Positions 52,768-64,000 of a DNA stretch of 64,000 bases are shown here, piece by piece. This DNA comes from Micromonospora profundi (GTDB lineage Bacteria > Actinomycetota > Actinomycetes > Mycobacteriales > Micromonosporaceae): the NCBI RefSeq assembly GCF_011927785.1, contig NZ_JAATJK010000001.1, forward strand, positions 6,326,501-6,390,500, in the 5' to 3' direction. How positions within the stretch are numbered: the stretch's first letter is position 1; each line of letters begins with the position of its first letter. The translations under genes and the position numbers were made by a program. The notes under the pieces were generated by a model that saw only the letters and a program-made list of their open reading frames with translations, searched no databases and was not told the origin of the DNA.

Positions 52768-54033
52768 ATGGGGTTCCCGAGAGGTCGGCGACGGTTCGCG
52801 TTGGCGGTGGTGGCGTTGCTCGCCACGGCGGCCACCGCGGTCATCGTCCACCGGGTGCTCGCGCCGGCCGAGGTGAGCACTGTGGCGAGGGGTGAATATC
52901 CGGCCGCGACCCAACCGGCCGTCGGCGTGATCGGTCGGCTGCCGGTCGCCCCGCTGATCGTGGACGAAAGACTGCGGGTGTACGCCGCACACCGCCAGGT
53001 CTATGCCGATCGGCCGGTCGACGGGCGGCACCGCACCAGCCCCTACTGGTCGTACCGGCGGTGGCCCGCGGAACTCACCGGGGTGGTGGCCAGCGGCGGC
53101 ACGGTGGTCAGCCGCTGGTCGGACGGCCAACTGGTCGCGCTGGACGCACCCACCGGGCGGGTGCTGTGGCGGGCCGACGGTCCGGTGCCCGCCAAGAGCA
53201 CGGCGGTGGTGCGGCGGACCGGAGCCGCCACCGTCTGGGAGCCGCGCGGGCTCTACCTCACCGACCTCGCAGACGGCCGTACGGTGCTGGTGGCCACCGG
53301 CGACACCCAGGCCGGCGCCGTGGAGGTGAACGGCGGACGGGAACTGTGGCGGGTCGACCTGCCCGGCAGTTGCCGTCGTGACATCGGCACCACCGCGTCC
53401 GGGCAGTTGATCGGTCTGGACGGCTGCGCCGGCCCGGCCACAGTCGAGTTCCGGGACGCGGCGACGGGCGCGGTGGGTACGCGCTGGCGCCCGCCGGGCG
53501 GCTCGGACGAGTTGGTGGCGACTCCGCTCGGTTGCCGTACCGGCCGTTCGGACTGTTCGGGGCTGCGCACTGCCGGGCCCGGGGACGCGGGAGGTCGGGG
53601 CTGGCTGCTGGGCGCTGGCGAGCCGCTTGCGGCTCCCGCGCTGGACCCGGCTGGTGCCACGCTTGTCGGCGAGCAGGCCGTCACAATTGTCGACGACGGC
53701 GTGGCGGTGGGTCGCTCGGCGCGCGACGGCATCGAGTTGTGGCGGTCGCCGGCGCTCGGACCGGCGCGGGTGCTCGCGGCGCAGCCCGGCCTGGTGCACC
53801 TGCTGACCGAGGCGAACGACCTGGTGACACTGGATCCGGTGACCGGCAGGCAGCTGTCCCGTTTTTCGATGAACGTCGGCTCCGATGGCACGGGCTGGGC
53901 GCCCGGTGCGGTGTTCGCCGAGGACGGCTACGTCGCCGTGGAGCGGCTCCGGAAGCCGGTCGATCCGGAGGGCGACGACCAGCGCTACTACCTGACGGCC
54001 GAGGCTGTGATCCTGGCAGCCACTCGCCCTTGA
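52768..54033 (+). CDS. Membrane-anchored PQQ-like beta-propeller protein
   Basis: 421 aa from ATG 52768 with GGAGG 6 bases upstream. One N-terminal membrane anchor (FALAVVALLATAATAVIV), then PQQ-like propeller blades with the repeat pattern VSRWSDGQLVALDAPTGRVLWRADG, VNGGRELWRVDLPG and LVTLDPVTGRQLSRF. Four Cys (SCRRD, DGCAG, LGCRTGR, SDCSG) may form disulfides. Extracytoplasmic; no enzyme motif. The gene at 60751 has a related fold but no close resemblance. Confidence 0.75.
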   Translation: MGFPRGRRRFALAVVALLATAATAVIVHRVLAPAEVSTVARGEYPAATQPAVGVIGRLPVAPLIVDERLRVYAAHRQVYADRPVDGRHRTSPYWSYRRWPAELTGVVASGGTVVSRWSDGQLVALDAPTGRVLWRADGPVPAKSTAVVRRTGAATVWEPRGLYLTDLADGRTVLVATGDTQAGAVEVNGGRELWRVDLPGSCRRDIGTTASGQLIGLDGCAGPATVEFRDAATGAVGTRWRPPGGSDELVATPLGCRTGRSDCSGLRTAGPGDAGGRGWLLGAGEPLAAPALDPAGATLVGEQAVTIVDDGVAVGRSARDGIELWRSPALGPARVLAAQPGLVHLLTEANDLVTLDPVTGRQLSRFSMNVGSDGTGWAPGAVFAEDGYVAVERLRKPVDPEGDDQRYYLTAEAVILAATRP

Positions 54034-54091
54034 TAACCGAACCTTCCCGCGCTCTGTCCGAGAAAGACGCATCGACCTGCTCGCGGCGCTT

Positions 54092-55159
54092 TCACCGCCC
54101 GGCCGCGACGCGTTCCCGGCGCTGCCCGGCAGGGTGCCGGCGGAGGCGGAACGCCAGCACGAGACCGGCGCTCAGCAGTACGACCACGATGCCCGCACCG
54201 ATGCTCCAGGCCGACACCACCCGGGACACGACGCTGGCGCGTGTGCCGACCTGACCGGGGTCGGGGAACTGGACCTGCACTGTGACGCTGCGCTTCACCA
54301 GGCCGCTCTCCAGGTTCACCTCGGCCTTCCACGGGCCGTTCGGCAGCTCGACCGGCAACCGGGCGATGACCTGCCCGGAGTGCCCCGGCGCCAGCGTGAC
54401 GCCCTGCTGGATCGGGAACGGTCCGGCCTGGCTGCCGGCCGGCCCGTCGGTCAGGGTGACCGTGCCGGTGAGGTCGACGGCGCGACCGCCGGTGTTGGTG
54501 ACCTGGGCGGTGATCGACGGTTCGCCCTCCGGGCCACGGGCCGGGTGTATGTCGCCGATCGTGAAGTCGGAGGCCGGTTCGCCGCCGGGGCCGATGTCCA
54601 GATACATCCGGACGCCGACCCGGTGGACCTGCTTGATCTCGCCGGTGGCACTGGACGCGGAGGCGGTGGCTCTGGGCGCGGAGGCGGTGGCCGCCCAGAG
54701 CACGCCGTACCGCTCGCCGGGTGAGGCGTCCGGCGGCACAGTGATTGTCGCTCGGACCCGAGCTTGACCCCAGGGCTCCAGCGTGAACGCGGCGCGGTCG
54801 AGGGTGATCCAGGAGGTCAGCTCGTTGGCTTCGCGGTCTCCGCCGAACTGGAAGGCCGAATCGTTCAGGGTCGCCGCGGCCGGGTACACGTCGATGTGGC
54901 GGGTTCCGGCTGTTCGGTTGACGATCAGCAGTTGCCGTTTGATTGTCGTTCCCGGCGGTAGGTGGTCGACGATGTAGCGCAGCGCCCGGGGGTCGGTGCG
55001 ACGGTCGGTCGGGGCCTCCAGTAACCGGATCCCGATGCTGCCCTCGTCCGACGCCGGCTCGGCCGCGCCGGCCCGGGTCCACTGACCCGGACCGGCGAGG
55101 CAGAACAGGGCGAGCGCGACCGCGATGGTCGACCGCCCCCGGCGACTACGCCACCGAAT
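54092..55159 (-). CDS. DUF916/WxL-associated surface protein with C-terminal membrane anchor, apparent ATT start
   Basis: Read from 55159-55157 the frame gives ~355 aa: a signal peptide (RRGRSTIAVALALFCLAG), a first Ig-like domain (IGIRLLEAP ... RQLLIVNRTAGTRHIDVYPAA), a second (SITAQVTNTGGRAVDLTGTV ... VELPNGPWKAEVNLES), a C-terminal helix (AGIVVVLLSAGLVLAFRL) and a basic tail. This is the DUF916 plus DUF3324-type layout of WxL-binding proteins. The only initiator before the signal peptide is ATT, just after an in-frame TGA; the next GTG (54889) removes the signal and half the first domain. The start overlaps the end of the upstream WxL-like gene by 14 bases. Confidence 0.75.
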   Translation of the reverse strand: MRWRSRRGRSTIAVALALFCLAGPGQWTRAGAAEPASDEGSIGIRLLEAPTDRRTDPRALRYIVDHLPPGTTIKRQLLIVNRTAGTRHIDVYPAAATLNDSAFQFGGDREANELTSWITLDRAAFTLEPWGQARVRATITVPPDASPGERYGVLWAATASAPRATASASSATGEIKQVHRVGVRMYLDIGPGGEPASDFTIGDIHPARGPEGEPSITAQVTNTGGRAVDLTGTVTLTDGPAGSQAGPFPIQQGVTLAPGHSGQVIARLPVELPNGPWKAEVNLESGLVKRSVTVQVQFPDPGQVGTRASVVSRVVSAWSIGAGIVVVLLSAGLVLAFRLRRHPAGQRRERVAAGR

Positions 55160-55700
55160 GTGTCACCGTGCCGGTGTAGACGCCCGCGATGCTGTCCAGC
55201 GGGACGTTGACCACGAGGGTGGGGTTCCAGGTGGCGCTGTTGCCGCCGGTCCCGCCGGAGTGGGTGAACGCGGTGAGCTGGGTGCCGCTGGACAGCGCTG
55301 CTGCGTCGCCGGCGGTGGCCTGCCCAGGTGTGAAGGTGCCGTTGCCGCTCGTCGCCGTCGCGGCGCCAGACCAGTAGTCGATCTCCTCGGGGAGGACCGT
55401 CTCGGCTGGGGAGCCGCCGCCGGCCTGGAAGACCGTGGCCGTCACCGAGGCGGTCCAGGAGGCGTCGTCGGAGGCCCGGGAGTCGGTGACCGTCACGTCG
55501 CCGAGCTGGCTGGTGATGGTGCCACCGGGGGCGCCGGAGCCCAGATCGGCGGTGGTGGGCGCAACGACGTCGAGCGTGCCGGCGAGTACCTCGAAGGTGG
55601 TCGTCGTGGTGTCGTCGGGCGCGGCGGCGGCCGGCGCGGCGAGGAAGCCCACCATCGCGGCGGCGGCCGCTGCGGCGAGACAGGTCTTGGCTGTACGCAC
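55146..55700 (-). CDS. Secreted WxL-like surface protein
   Basis: 184 aa from GTG 55700. A signal peptide (CLAAAAAAAMVGFLAAPAAA) is followed by a Thr/Ala/Gly-rich all-beta protein ending SATWNPTLVVNVPLDSIAG and VYTGTVTHSVA. The ending resembles the 'GxYxGTxTxTL' close of WxL domains in Firmicutes, and the overlapping downstream gene encodes the DUF916-type partner. In Firmicutes such pairs bind peptidoglycan and each other at the surface. Cell-envelope display is inferred. Confidence 0.65.
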   Translation of the reverse strand: MRTAKTCLAAAAAAAMVGFLAAPAAAAPDDTTTTTFEVLAGTLDVVAPTTADLGSGAPGGTITSQLGDVTVTDSRASDDASWTASVTATVFQAGGGSPAETVLPEEIDYWSGAATATSGNGTFTPGQATAGDAAALSSGTQLTAFTHSGGTGGNSATWNPTLVVNVPLDSIAGVYTGTVTHSVA

Positions 55701-55828
55701 TGTTCGTTACCCCGTTTCTCGAAGTGAGCCGGCCTGCGTCCTCGGCACGACCGGCTTACTTCGGAAGTTAGGGCAGAAACTACGCAGACCCTCGCAAACA
55801 ACGCTTATGTCGCATATCGGTCAGTTGG

Positions 55829-56932
55829 TCAGGCCAGTGCCGTCTCCGCGACCGCGAGGAAGGCATCGTTCTCGGCCGGCGTGCCGATGGTGACCCGGAC
55901 CCCGTCGCCGGGGAACGGTCGGACGATCACGCCGCGCGCCTCGCACGACTTGCCGAACGCCACGGCCCGGTCGCCCAGCGGCAGCCAGACGAAGTTGGCC
56001 TGGCTGGCCGGCACGTCCGGCACGAACTTGCGCAGCGCCTCGGTGACCCGGTCCCGTTCGGCGATGACCAGCGCGCAGCGGCGCTCCATCTCGCTGACCT
56101 GGGTCAGCGCGGCGAGCGCCCCGGCCTGGGCGGCAGTGCTTGTGGAGAAGGGGGTCGCCACCTTGCGGATCGCCGATGCCACCGCCGGCTGGGCGACCAG
56201 CCAGCCGATCCGCAGCCCGGCCAGGCCCCACGCCTTCGACAGCGTGCGCAGCACCGCGACATTCGGCCGGTCCAGGTAGTCGAGGCCGTCCGGCACCTCG
56301 GGGTCGGTGACGAACTCCCGGTACGCCTCGTCGATGACCACCAGCACGTCGTCTGGCATCGCGTCGAGGAACCGGCCCAGCTCGGCCCGGCGTACCGCAG
56401 TGCCCGTGGGGTTGTTCGGGTTGCAGACCAGGACCATCCGGGTCCGGTCGGTCACCGCCGCCGCCATGGCCGCCAGGTCGTGCCCGTGCCCGGCGTCGTT
56501 GGGCACCCGCACGCTTGTCGCGCCGCTGGTCGCCGCGATGATCGGGTACGCCTCGAACGACCGCCACGAGTAGAGCACCTCGTCGCCGGGCAGGCAGGTG
56601 GCCCGGACGAGGTGCTCGGCGAGCGCCACCGACCCGCAGCCGGTGGCGATCCGGTCGGCGTCCACCCCGTACCGCTCGGCGAGCGCGTCGCGCAGTGCCA
56701 CGACGCCCATGTCCGGGTAGCGGTGCGAAGCGGTGATCGCCTCGGTGACCGCCTCGACGACGCCGGGCAGCGGCCCGTATGGCACCTCGTTGCTGGCCAG
56801 CTTGATCGCCTCCGGCAGGCCCAGTTCGCGAGCCAGGTCGGCGGGGCTGCGCCCGGGAACGTAGTTGGGCAGCGCGTCCAGGTCGGCGCGGGTCAGGCGC
56901 AGCGCCGGCTCGTGGCGTCCGGGATCGGTCAT
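55829..56932 (-). CDS. Aromatic amino acid / histidinol-phosphate aminotransferase (HisC2/Pat type)
   Basis: 367 aa from ATG 56932, overlapping the RDD gene stop (ATGA). PLP fold type I: IKLASNEVPYGPLPGVVEAV, RYPDMG, GCGSVALAEHL, WRSFEAYP, VCNPNNPTGT, VIDEAYREF and LRTLSKAWGLAGLRIG with the PLP Lys. This closely follows M. tuberculosis Pat (Rv3772), an aromatic aminotransferase, more than HisC1. Converting tyrosine to 4-hydroxyphenylpyruvate would feed HppD encoded 3 kb away. Confidence 0.9.
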   Translation of the reverse strand: MTDPGRHEPALRLTRADLDALPNYVPGRSPADLARELGLPEAIKLASNEVPYGPLPGVVEAVTEAITASHRYPDMGVVALRDALAERYGVDADRIATGCGSVALAEHLVRATCLPGDEVLYSWRSFEAYPIIAATSGATSVRVPNDAGHGHDLAAMAAAVTDRTRMVLVCNPNNPTGTAVRRAELGRFLDAMPDDVLVVIDEAYREFVTDPEVPDGLDYLDRPNVAVLRTLSKAWGLAGLRIGWLVAQPAVASAIRKVATPFSTSTAAQAGALAALTQVSEMERRCALVIAERDRVTEALRKFVPDVPASQANFVWLPLGDRAVAFGKSCEARGVIVRPFPGDGVRVTIGTPAENDAFLAVAETALA

Positions 56933-58038
56933 GGGGTGTCTCCCGAGGGCTGGGGGTCGTCGTCAGGGGTGGCGGAGTCGGTGGGGTCGGGGACTTGAAC
57001 GACCACCGTCTGCGCGCGCTTGTCGTGCAGCGCCTGGCGGAGCGGATGGTCGAAGAGCGGGGAGAGCGCGCCGACCAGTTGCAGCACCAGGCCGAGGCCG
57101 GCGCAGTACCAGAGCAGGGTGGGCAGGCCCATCGTGCTCCACCGGCTGAACGCCCGACCGAGGCCCAGCGGTTGGTCGGCGGCGAGCGGCACCGCGCGGA
57201 TCCGCATGACGCGCTTGCCGAAGGTCTGCCCGTTGGCGGCCATCGATGGCACCTCGTACGCCAGCCAGAGCGCCGCGGCGATCATGACGATCACCAACTG
57301 GAGGAGCCCGGTCTGCTCGCTGATCGGCGGCATCCCCTCGGTGGAGGTGTTGCCTTCCAGGCCGCGCCGGAACGCCTCCCGCCAGTACGGCAGCATCTCG
57401 CTGAGCCACCGCCAGACGAACCAGCCGTTGACCACCGCGTTCAAGGCGAAGACGATGCCGAAGTCGATCAGCCGGGCGGTGAACCGGCGGCCGTAGCCGG
57501 CCAGCGGCAGCCCGTGCGGACGCGGCTCGGGTGGCCGGCCGTTCCAGCCGGGCGGCGCACCGGTCGGCGCCCAACCGGGAGGGCCGGCCTGCGGCGTCCA
57601 ACCGGGCGGCGGGCCTGCCGGCGTCCAGCCCGGGGGGCCAGCCTGCGGAGGTGTCCAGCCGGGAGGGCCGGCCTGGGGTGTCCACCCCGACGGGCCGGCC
57701 TGCGGCGTCCAGCCGGGCGGGCCGGACGGTGGCGTCCAGCTTGAGCCCTGGCCGGCCTGCGGGTCGTGCCCCGGCTGCGGTGTCGCGCCCGGCTGCGGTG
57801 TCGCGCCGGGCTGTGATGTCGTGCCGGACTGCGGCGGCCAGCCCTGCGCGCCGGTCACCTCGTTGGTCGCGGCGGGCGCGCCCTGGGTGGCCGGCACGGG
57901 AGGCGGCTCGACCGGGGGCGGCCCGTCCGGCGGGGTGGCGTCGACGGGGATGGGCGCGCCGAGCCAACCCTCGCCGTCCCAGTACCGCCTGGTTTCGGGG
58001 TCGGCGGGGTCGACGTACCAGCCGGGCTGCACGCTCAC
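56929..58038 (-). CDS. RDD-family membrane protein with DUF2510 and PPGWTP repeats
   Basis: 369 aa. DUF2510 at the N-terminus (PGWYVDPADPETRRYWDGEG, residues 5-24), then ~120 residues of proline-rich repeats with at least seven PPGWTP-like units (PPGWTPQAG, PSGWTPQAG, PPGWAPTG). The RDD domain follows (GRRFTARLIDFGIVFALNAV, with three helices, and NGQTFGKRVMRIRAVPL). Function of RDD proteins is mostly unknown; some are ion antiporters. Its stop overlaps the aminotransferase start. Confidence 0.85.
   Translation of the reverse strand: MSVQPGWYVDPADPETRRYWDGEGWLGAPIPVDATPPDGPPPVEPPPVPATQGAPAATNEVTGAQGWPPQSGTTSQPGATPQPGATPQPGHDPQAGQGSSWTPPSGPPGWTPQAGPSGWTPQAGPPGWTPPQAGPPGWTPAGPPPGWTPQAGPPGWAPTGAPPGWNGRPPEPRPHGLPLAGYGRRFTARLIDFGIVFALNAVVNGWFVWRWLSEMLPYWREAFRRGLEGNTSTEGMPPISEQTGLLQLVIVMIAAALWLAYEVPSMAANGQTFGKRVMRIRAVPLAADQPLGLGRAFSRWSTMGLPTLLWYCAGLGLVLQLVGALSPLFDHPLRQALHDKRAQTVVVQVPDPTDSATPDDDPQPSGDTP
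57541..57732 (-). repeat. Tandem PPGWTP-coding repeats
   Basis: About eight imperfect 24-33 bp units encode (P/G)PPGWTP(Q)AG-like blocks within the RDD gene. Variants GWTPPQAG, GWTPAG and GWAPTG show past expansion and drift. Confidence 0.7.
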
Positions 58039-58114
58039 GCCGCCGCTCCGCTTCGTCGCGCGCCGGAGGTAGGCGCCACGCTACTGAGCCTGATGGGTCG
58101 CTCGCTGTGCTTAC

Positions 58115-58807
58115 TCACGAGGCAACCTTAACGACGACGGTTCCGGCGAACTTGTCGTGGAGGCACTGCTGCCAGGGCTTGTCCCAGAGCTGCCAGAACC
58201 CGTCGGCGTAGCTCACGCCCGGGATCATCGTGGCCGCCAGGTACTGCACGAGCCACCGCCGGCCGGCCATCCGCCGGTCGAGCGTGCCGTTCGGATCGAG
58301 CGGCACCACACGCAGCTTCATGATCTTCTTGCCGAGCGTCTCGCCGCCGCGCTTGAGGTACTCCACGTGGTAGAGCCAGTAGATCCCGAGCATCAGGACG
58401 AGCAGCACCAGCTGCAGCAGCAGGATCGGAACGAGGAAGTCGGTGAGGAATGTGAAAGGAGTGGGCTCCACGAAGGTGCCGTCCGGGTTTACCCGGGTCA
58501 TCTCGGCGAATATCCACCACCAGAGAGCCAGGAAGGCCGGCATGAACAGCACCATCGCCACGACACTCACCAGCGCCGTGTCGATGATCCAGGCGATCAG
58601 CCGGTCGCCGAAGCTGGCCAGCGGCTGCCCGGCCGGGCTGAGCGCCGGAGGGGCGACCGGCCACTGCGGCTGCGGGTACCCGGGCGGGGCGTACTGCGGC
58701 GGCACGGCGTACCTGTGGGGGATCTGTCCAGGCGGCGGCGCGAAGCCGCCGGCGGCGGGCGGGGGCCCACCGGCCGGCGGCGTCGGGTACGTCGGAGGCT
58801 GCGTCAC
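58115..58807 (-). CDS. RDD-family membrane protein
   Basis: 230 aa from GTG 58807, 11 bases after the hppD stop. A Pro/Gly/Tyr-rich N-terminus (about 65 residues) precedes the RDD domain: ASFGDRLIAWIIDTALVSVV, two more helices (PILLLQLVLLVLMLGIYWLY) and GGETLGKKIMKLRVVPLD. It is the second RDD protein in a row, with no DUF2510. The two genes are 76 bases apart on one strand and look like diverged duplicates. Confidence 0.8.
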   Translation of the reverse strand: MTQPPTYPTPPAGGPPPAAGGFAPPPGQIPHRYAVPPQYAPPGYPQPQWPVAPPALSPAGQPLASFGDRLIAWIIDTALVSVVAMVLFMPAFLALWWWIFAEMTRVNPDGTFVEPTPFTFLTDFLVPILLLQLVLLVLMLGIYWLYHVEYLKRGGETLGKKIMKLRVVPLDPNGTLDRRMAGRRWLVQYLAATMIPGVSYADGFWQLWDKPWQQCLHDKFAGTVVVKVAS

Positions 58808-58818
58808 GCTCGCAAGTG

Positions 58819-60671
<1,853 letters not shown>

Positions 60672-60737
60672 CACCTCCGGGCCCAGAAAGCGCGGCGACA
60701 CGGCGGCGCGGGCGTACGGAAGATCCGTGATCGTGGC

Positions 60738-60743
60738 TACGGT
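60738..60743 (+). promoter_or_regulatory. Candidate -10 box (TACGGT) for the 482-aa gene
   Basis: TACGGT ends 7 bases before GTG 60751, which supports that GTG as the start instead of 60727. Confidence 0.35.
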
Positions 60744-60750
60744 GTGCGGT

Positions 60751-62199
60751 GTGGCGAAGGGGAGCGTGCGCGGTGGGCTGCTTGTCGGCCTCGCCGTGGT
60801 CGTCGCCCTCGCCGCCACCGGCGTGTGGAACCCGTTTCCGGCCATCTGGGACTGGGTGGACCGCAGCGAGCCCATCTCCGAGCCAGACGTCGTCTGGCAG
60901 CAGCGGGTCGGTGGCACCCCGCGCAGCGTGACAATCGCCGGCGACGCCGTCGTGGTCGAGCAGCGTACCCGGGTCGAGGCCCGCAGCCTCGCCACCGGCA
61001 CCCAGCTCTGGGAGCGCAAGGCGGACTGGTCGGCGGTCGCCGGCGGTGACCGGGACCCTGTCGTCGCCGTGGGCAAGCTCCTGGTCAAGGGGTACGAGCT
61101 GCTCGACCCGACCACCGGCGCGACCCGGCGGCGCGACGACGACGCGGTGGCCGTGTGGACGTACCGCAACCTGCTGCTTGACGCCCGCTGCACGGATGCC
61201 ACCGACTGCACCCTGAGCGCCTGGGACCCGCGCGGCACCAAGCCACTGTGGACGGCTTTCCTGCCCGGGGTGCACAGCGGTCTGCTCGCCGACAACCCGG
61301 GCCTGCGGGGCACCCGCCGGCTGACCGCCACCCGCATCGACGACGGGGTGGCCGGTCCCGAGCCGGTGCCACCGCTGCTCGGCTTCCCTGTCGACGGCCG
61401 CGTGCACGTCGTGGACACCGCCACCGGACGGGTGCTCCAGAACGTCGAGCCGGGTCGGGAGGAGCGGCTCTCCGTGGTGGGCGGCCGGATGCTGCGGATC
61501 GCCGCCCGATCCCAGGACGGCACCTGCTACTACGCCATCTCCGCCCGCGACCCGGCGACCGGGCAGGAGGCGTGGCAACGGGCTGGGGTCAACCTGCGGA
61601 CCGCCGACTCCGCCGGCTGCGTGCAGCGCGAGGACCCGCAGGGGGCCCGGAACGTACTGATCGGGGTCGGCGCGGACGGCCGCGAGGCGGTCATCGACGG
61701 GTACGACGGGCGGCTGCTCTGGGTCGGCGACTCTGCCACGAAGCTGGTCGCTGTCGACGACCGCTACGCGGTGTTCCGCAGTGCCGACAAGCGCTCGGTG
61801 GTGTCCCGTGAGCTGGGCACCGACCGGGTGCTGTGGACCCGCTCGGCCAGCGCCAAGGCCGGCGCGGCGCTCACCCCGTACGCGGCGGTGCTCGGCGACG
61901 AGAAGCCGTCCCGCCTGGTCGCGGTGGACCCCCGCAGCGGTCGGGAGTTGGCAGTCCTGCGTACCTCCGCGAACGCCCTCGCGGTCGGCCCGCAAGGCAT
62001 GGTCATCGGTGAGGGTCGGGAGATCGGGTACGTCCGCTTCGGCGCCACCGGCGGCGCCCCCGATCCACGCCCCGGCGACGGCGGCGTCCCCGGCCCGGGT
62101 GGCACCGGCCCAGGTGGCACCGGTCCCGGGGGGCCGGGCGACGACAGCACCTGCGGTCCGAAGAGGGAACTCTGCCCCGAAGGCAGCAAGGACGGCTGA
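60751..62199 (+). CDS. Membrane-anchored PQQ-like beta-propeller protein
   Basis: 482 aa from GTG 60751; GTG 60727 would add eight residues. A membrane anchor (GGLLVGLAVVVALAATGVW) is followed by a propeller of PQQ/WD-like blades (VVVEQRTRVEARSLATGTQLWERK, VVAVGKLLVKGYELLDPTTG, VHVVDTATGRVLQNVEPG, LVAVDPRSGRELAVL). The C-terminus is a Gly/Pro-rich tail ending in a Cys pair (STCGPKRELCPEG). Extracytoplasmic; a scaffold or BamB-like role is possible but unproven. Confidence 0.75.
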   Translation: MAKGSVRGGLLVGLAVVVALAATGVWNPFPAIWDWVDRSEPISEPDVVWQQRVGGTPRSVTIAGDAVVVEQRTRVEARSLATGTQLWERKADWSAVAGGDRDPVVAVGKLLVKGYELLDPTTGATRRRDDDAVAVWTYRNLLLDARCTDATDCTLSAWDPRGTKPLWTAFLPGVHSGLLADNPGLRGTRRLTATRIDDGVAGPEPVPPLLGFPVDGRVHVVDTATGRVLQNVEPGREERLSVVGGRMLRIAARSQDGTCYYAISARDPATGQEAWQRAGVNLRTADSAGCVQREDPQGARNVLIGVGADGREAVIDGYDGRLLWVGDSATKLVAVDDRYAVFRSADKRSVVSRELGTDRVLWTRSASAKAGAALTPYAAVLGDEKPSRLVAVDPRSGRELAVLRTSANALAVGPQGMVIGEGREIGYVRFGATGGAPDPRPGDGGVPGPGGTGPGGTGPGGPGDDSTCGPKRELCPEGSKDG

Positions 62200-62336
62200 G
62201 CCAGGCCCGCCGACCGGGCGTTAAGGCGTGGTGAAGGGCGGTATGACCGGACGTCGTCGGAGCCCGGCCGGCGCGGCGGATGAGAGCACCGTCCCAGCAG
62301 CAGCCCGGCGGGTGGGAATGATCGACCGGTCTGCCC

Positions 62337-62342
62337 TAGGCT
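62337..62342 (+). promoter_or_regulatory. Candidate -10 box (TAGGCT) for the fumarase gene
   Basis: TAGGCT ends 8 bases before ATG 62351 with no ribosome site between. Confidence 0.35.
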
Positions 62343-62350
62343 TGCCGCTC

Positions 62351-64000
<1,650 letters not shown>

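Overview
The window is very GC-rich actinobacterial chromosome, most likely Micromonospora or a close relative in the Micromonosporaceae. The clues are the codon and base bias, GTG/ATGA-coupled operons, Lsr2, CarD and DisA, a lone DUF397 protein, and a gene backbone I recognise from Mycobacterium tuberculosis (folP-folB-folK-DUF3180-Rv3604c-like-DUF2520-panC-panD-coaX-lysS-lsr2-clpC, i.e. Rv3608c to Rv3596c). I see no rRNA, tRNA, CRISPR array or insertion sequence. Assignments rest on reading the sequence and recalled family features; no database search was run.

Layout. 1-5.5 kb (minus): part of a type IV secretion-like operon (VirB2-like, VirB3/PrgI-like, an 18-codon coupled mini-ORF, a VirB4 ATPase and a VirB6-like membrane protein cut by the window edge). 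5.8-8.2 kb: folate genes folP, folB, folK and DUF3180. 8.3-10.5 kb: membrane and hypothetical genes, one resembling an orphan RbsC-type permease. 10.5-14.2 kb: an OpuC-type compatible-solute ABC system with a divergent ATPase and an apparently circularly permuted binding protein. 14.3-16.1 kb: a membrane-anchored disordered protein. 16.1-18.5 kb (minus): a MidA/NDUFAF7-type methyltransferase translationally coupled to a lone NuoD paralogue. 18.6-19.7 kb: a broken head-to-head SDR/TetR pair. 19.8-26.6 kb: pantothenate (DUF2520, panC, panD, coaX) and NAD (nadB, nadC) synthesis. 27.4-32.5 kb: lysS, lsr2, clpC. 32.8-39.4 kb: mutY, an ACT protein, a peptide deformylase, disA and radA. 39.5-43.5 kb: a small type III polyketide cluster with UbiA prenyltransferase, UbiG-like methyltransferase, an acyl-CoA-dehydrogenase-fold flavoprotein and the synthase. 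44.2-47.9 kb: a CPC thioredoxin-like protein, carD, ispD, ispF and a TPR membrane protein. 48.0-51.3 kb: homogentisate dioxygenase diverging from an unknown gene and fumarylacetoacetase. 51.8-55.7 kb: DUF397, SRPBCC, a beta-propeller protein and a DUF916/WxL-like surface pair. 55.8-60.7 kb: aromatic aminotransferase, two RDD proteins, 4-hydroxyphenylpyruvate dioxygenase and a divergent Lrp/AsnC regulator. 60.7-64 kb: a second beta-propeller protein and the start of a class I fumarase.

How the genes work together. Folate, pantothenate/CoA and NAD synthesis are grouped as in other actinobacteria. The aminotransferase, HppD, HgmA and Fah give most of a tyrosine degradation route. No recognisable maleylacetoacetate isomerase is present, and an uncharacterised 289-aa protein is coupled to fah in its place. 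Many start codons lie 6-8 bases downstream of a TANNNT -10 box with no Shine-Dalgarno sequence, which points to leaderless mRNAs.
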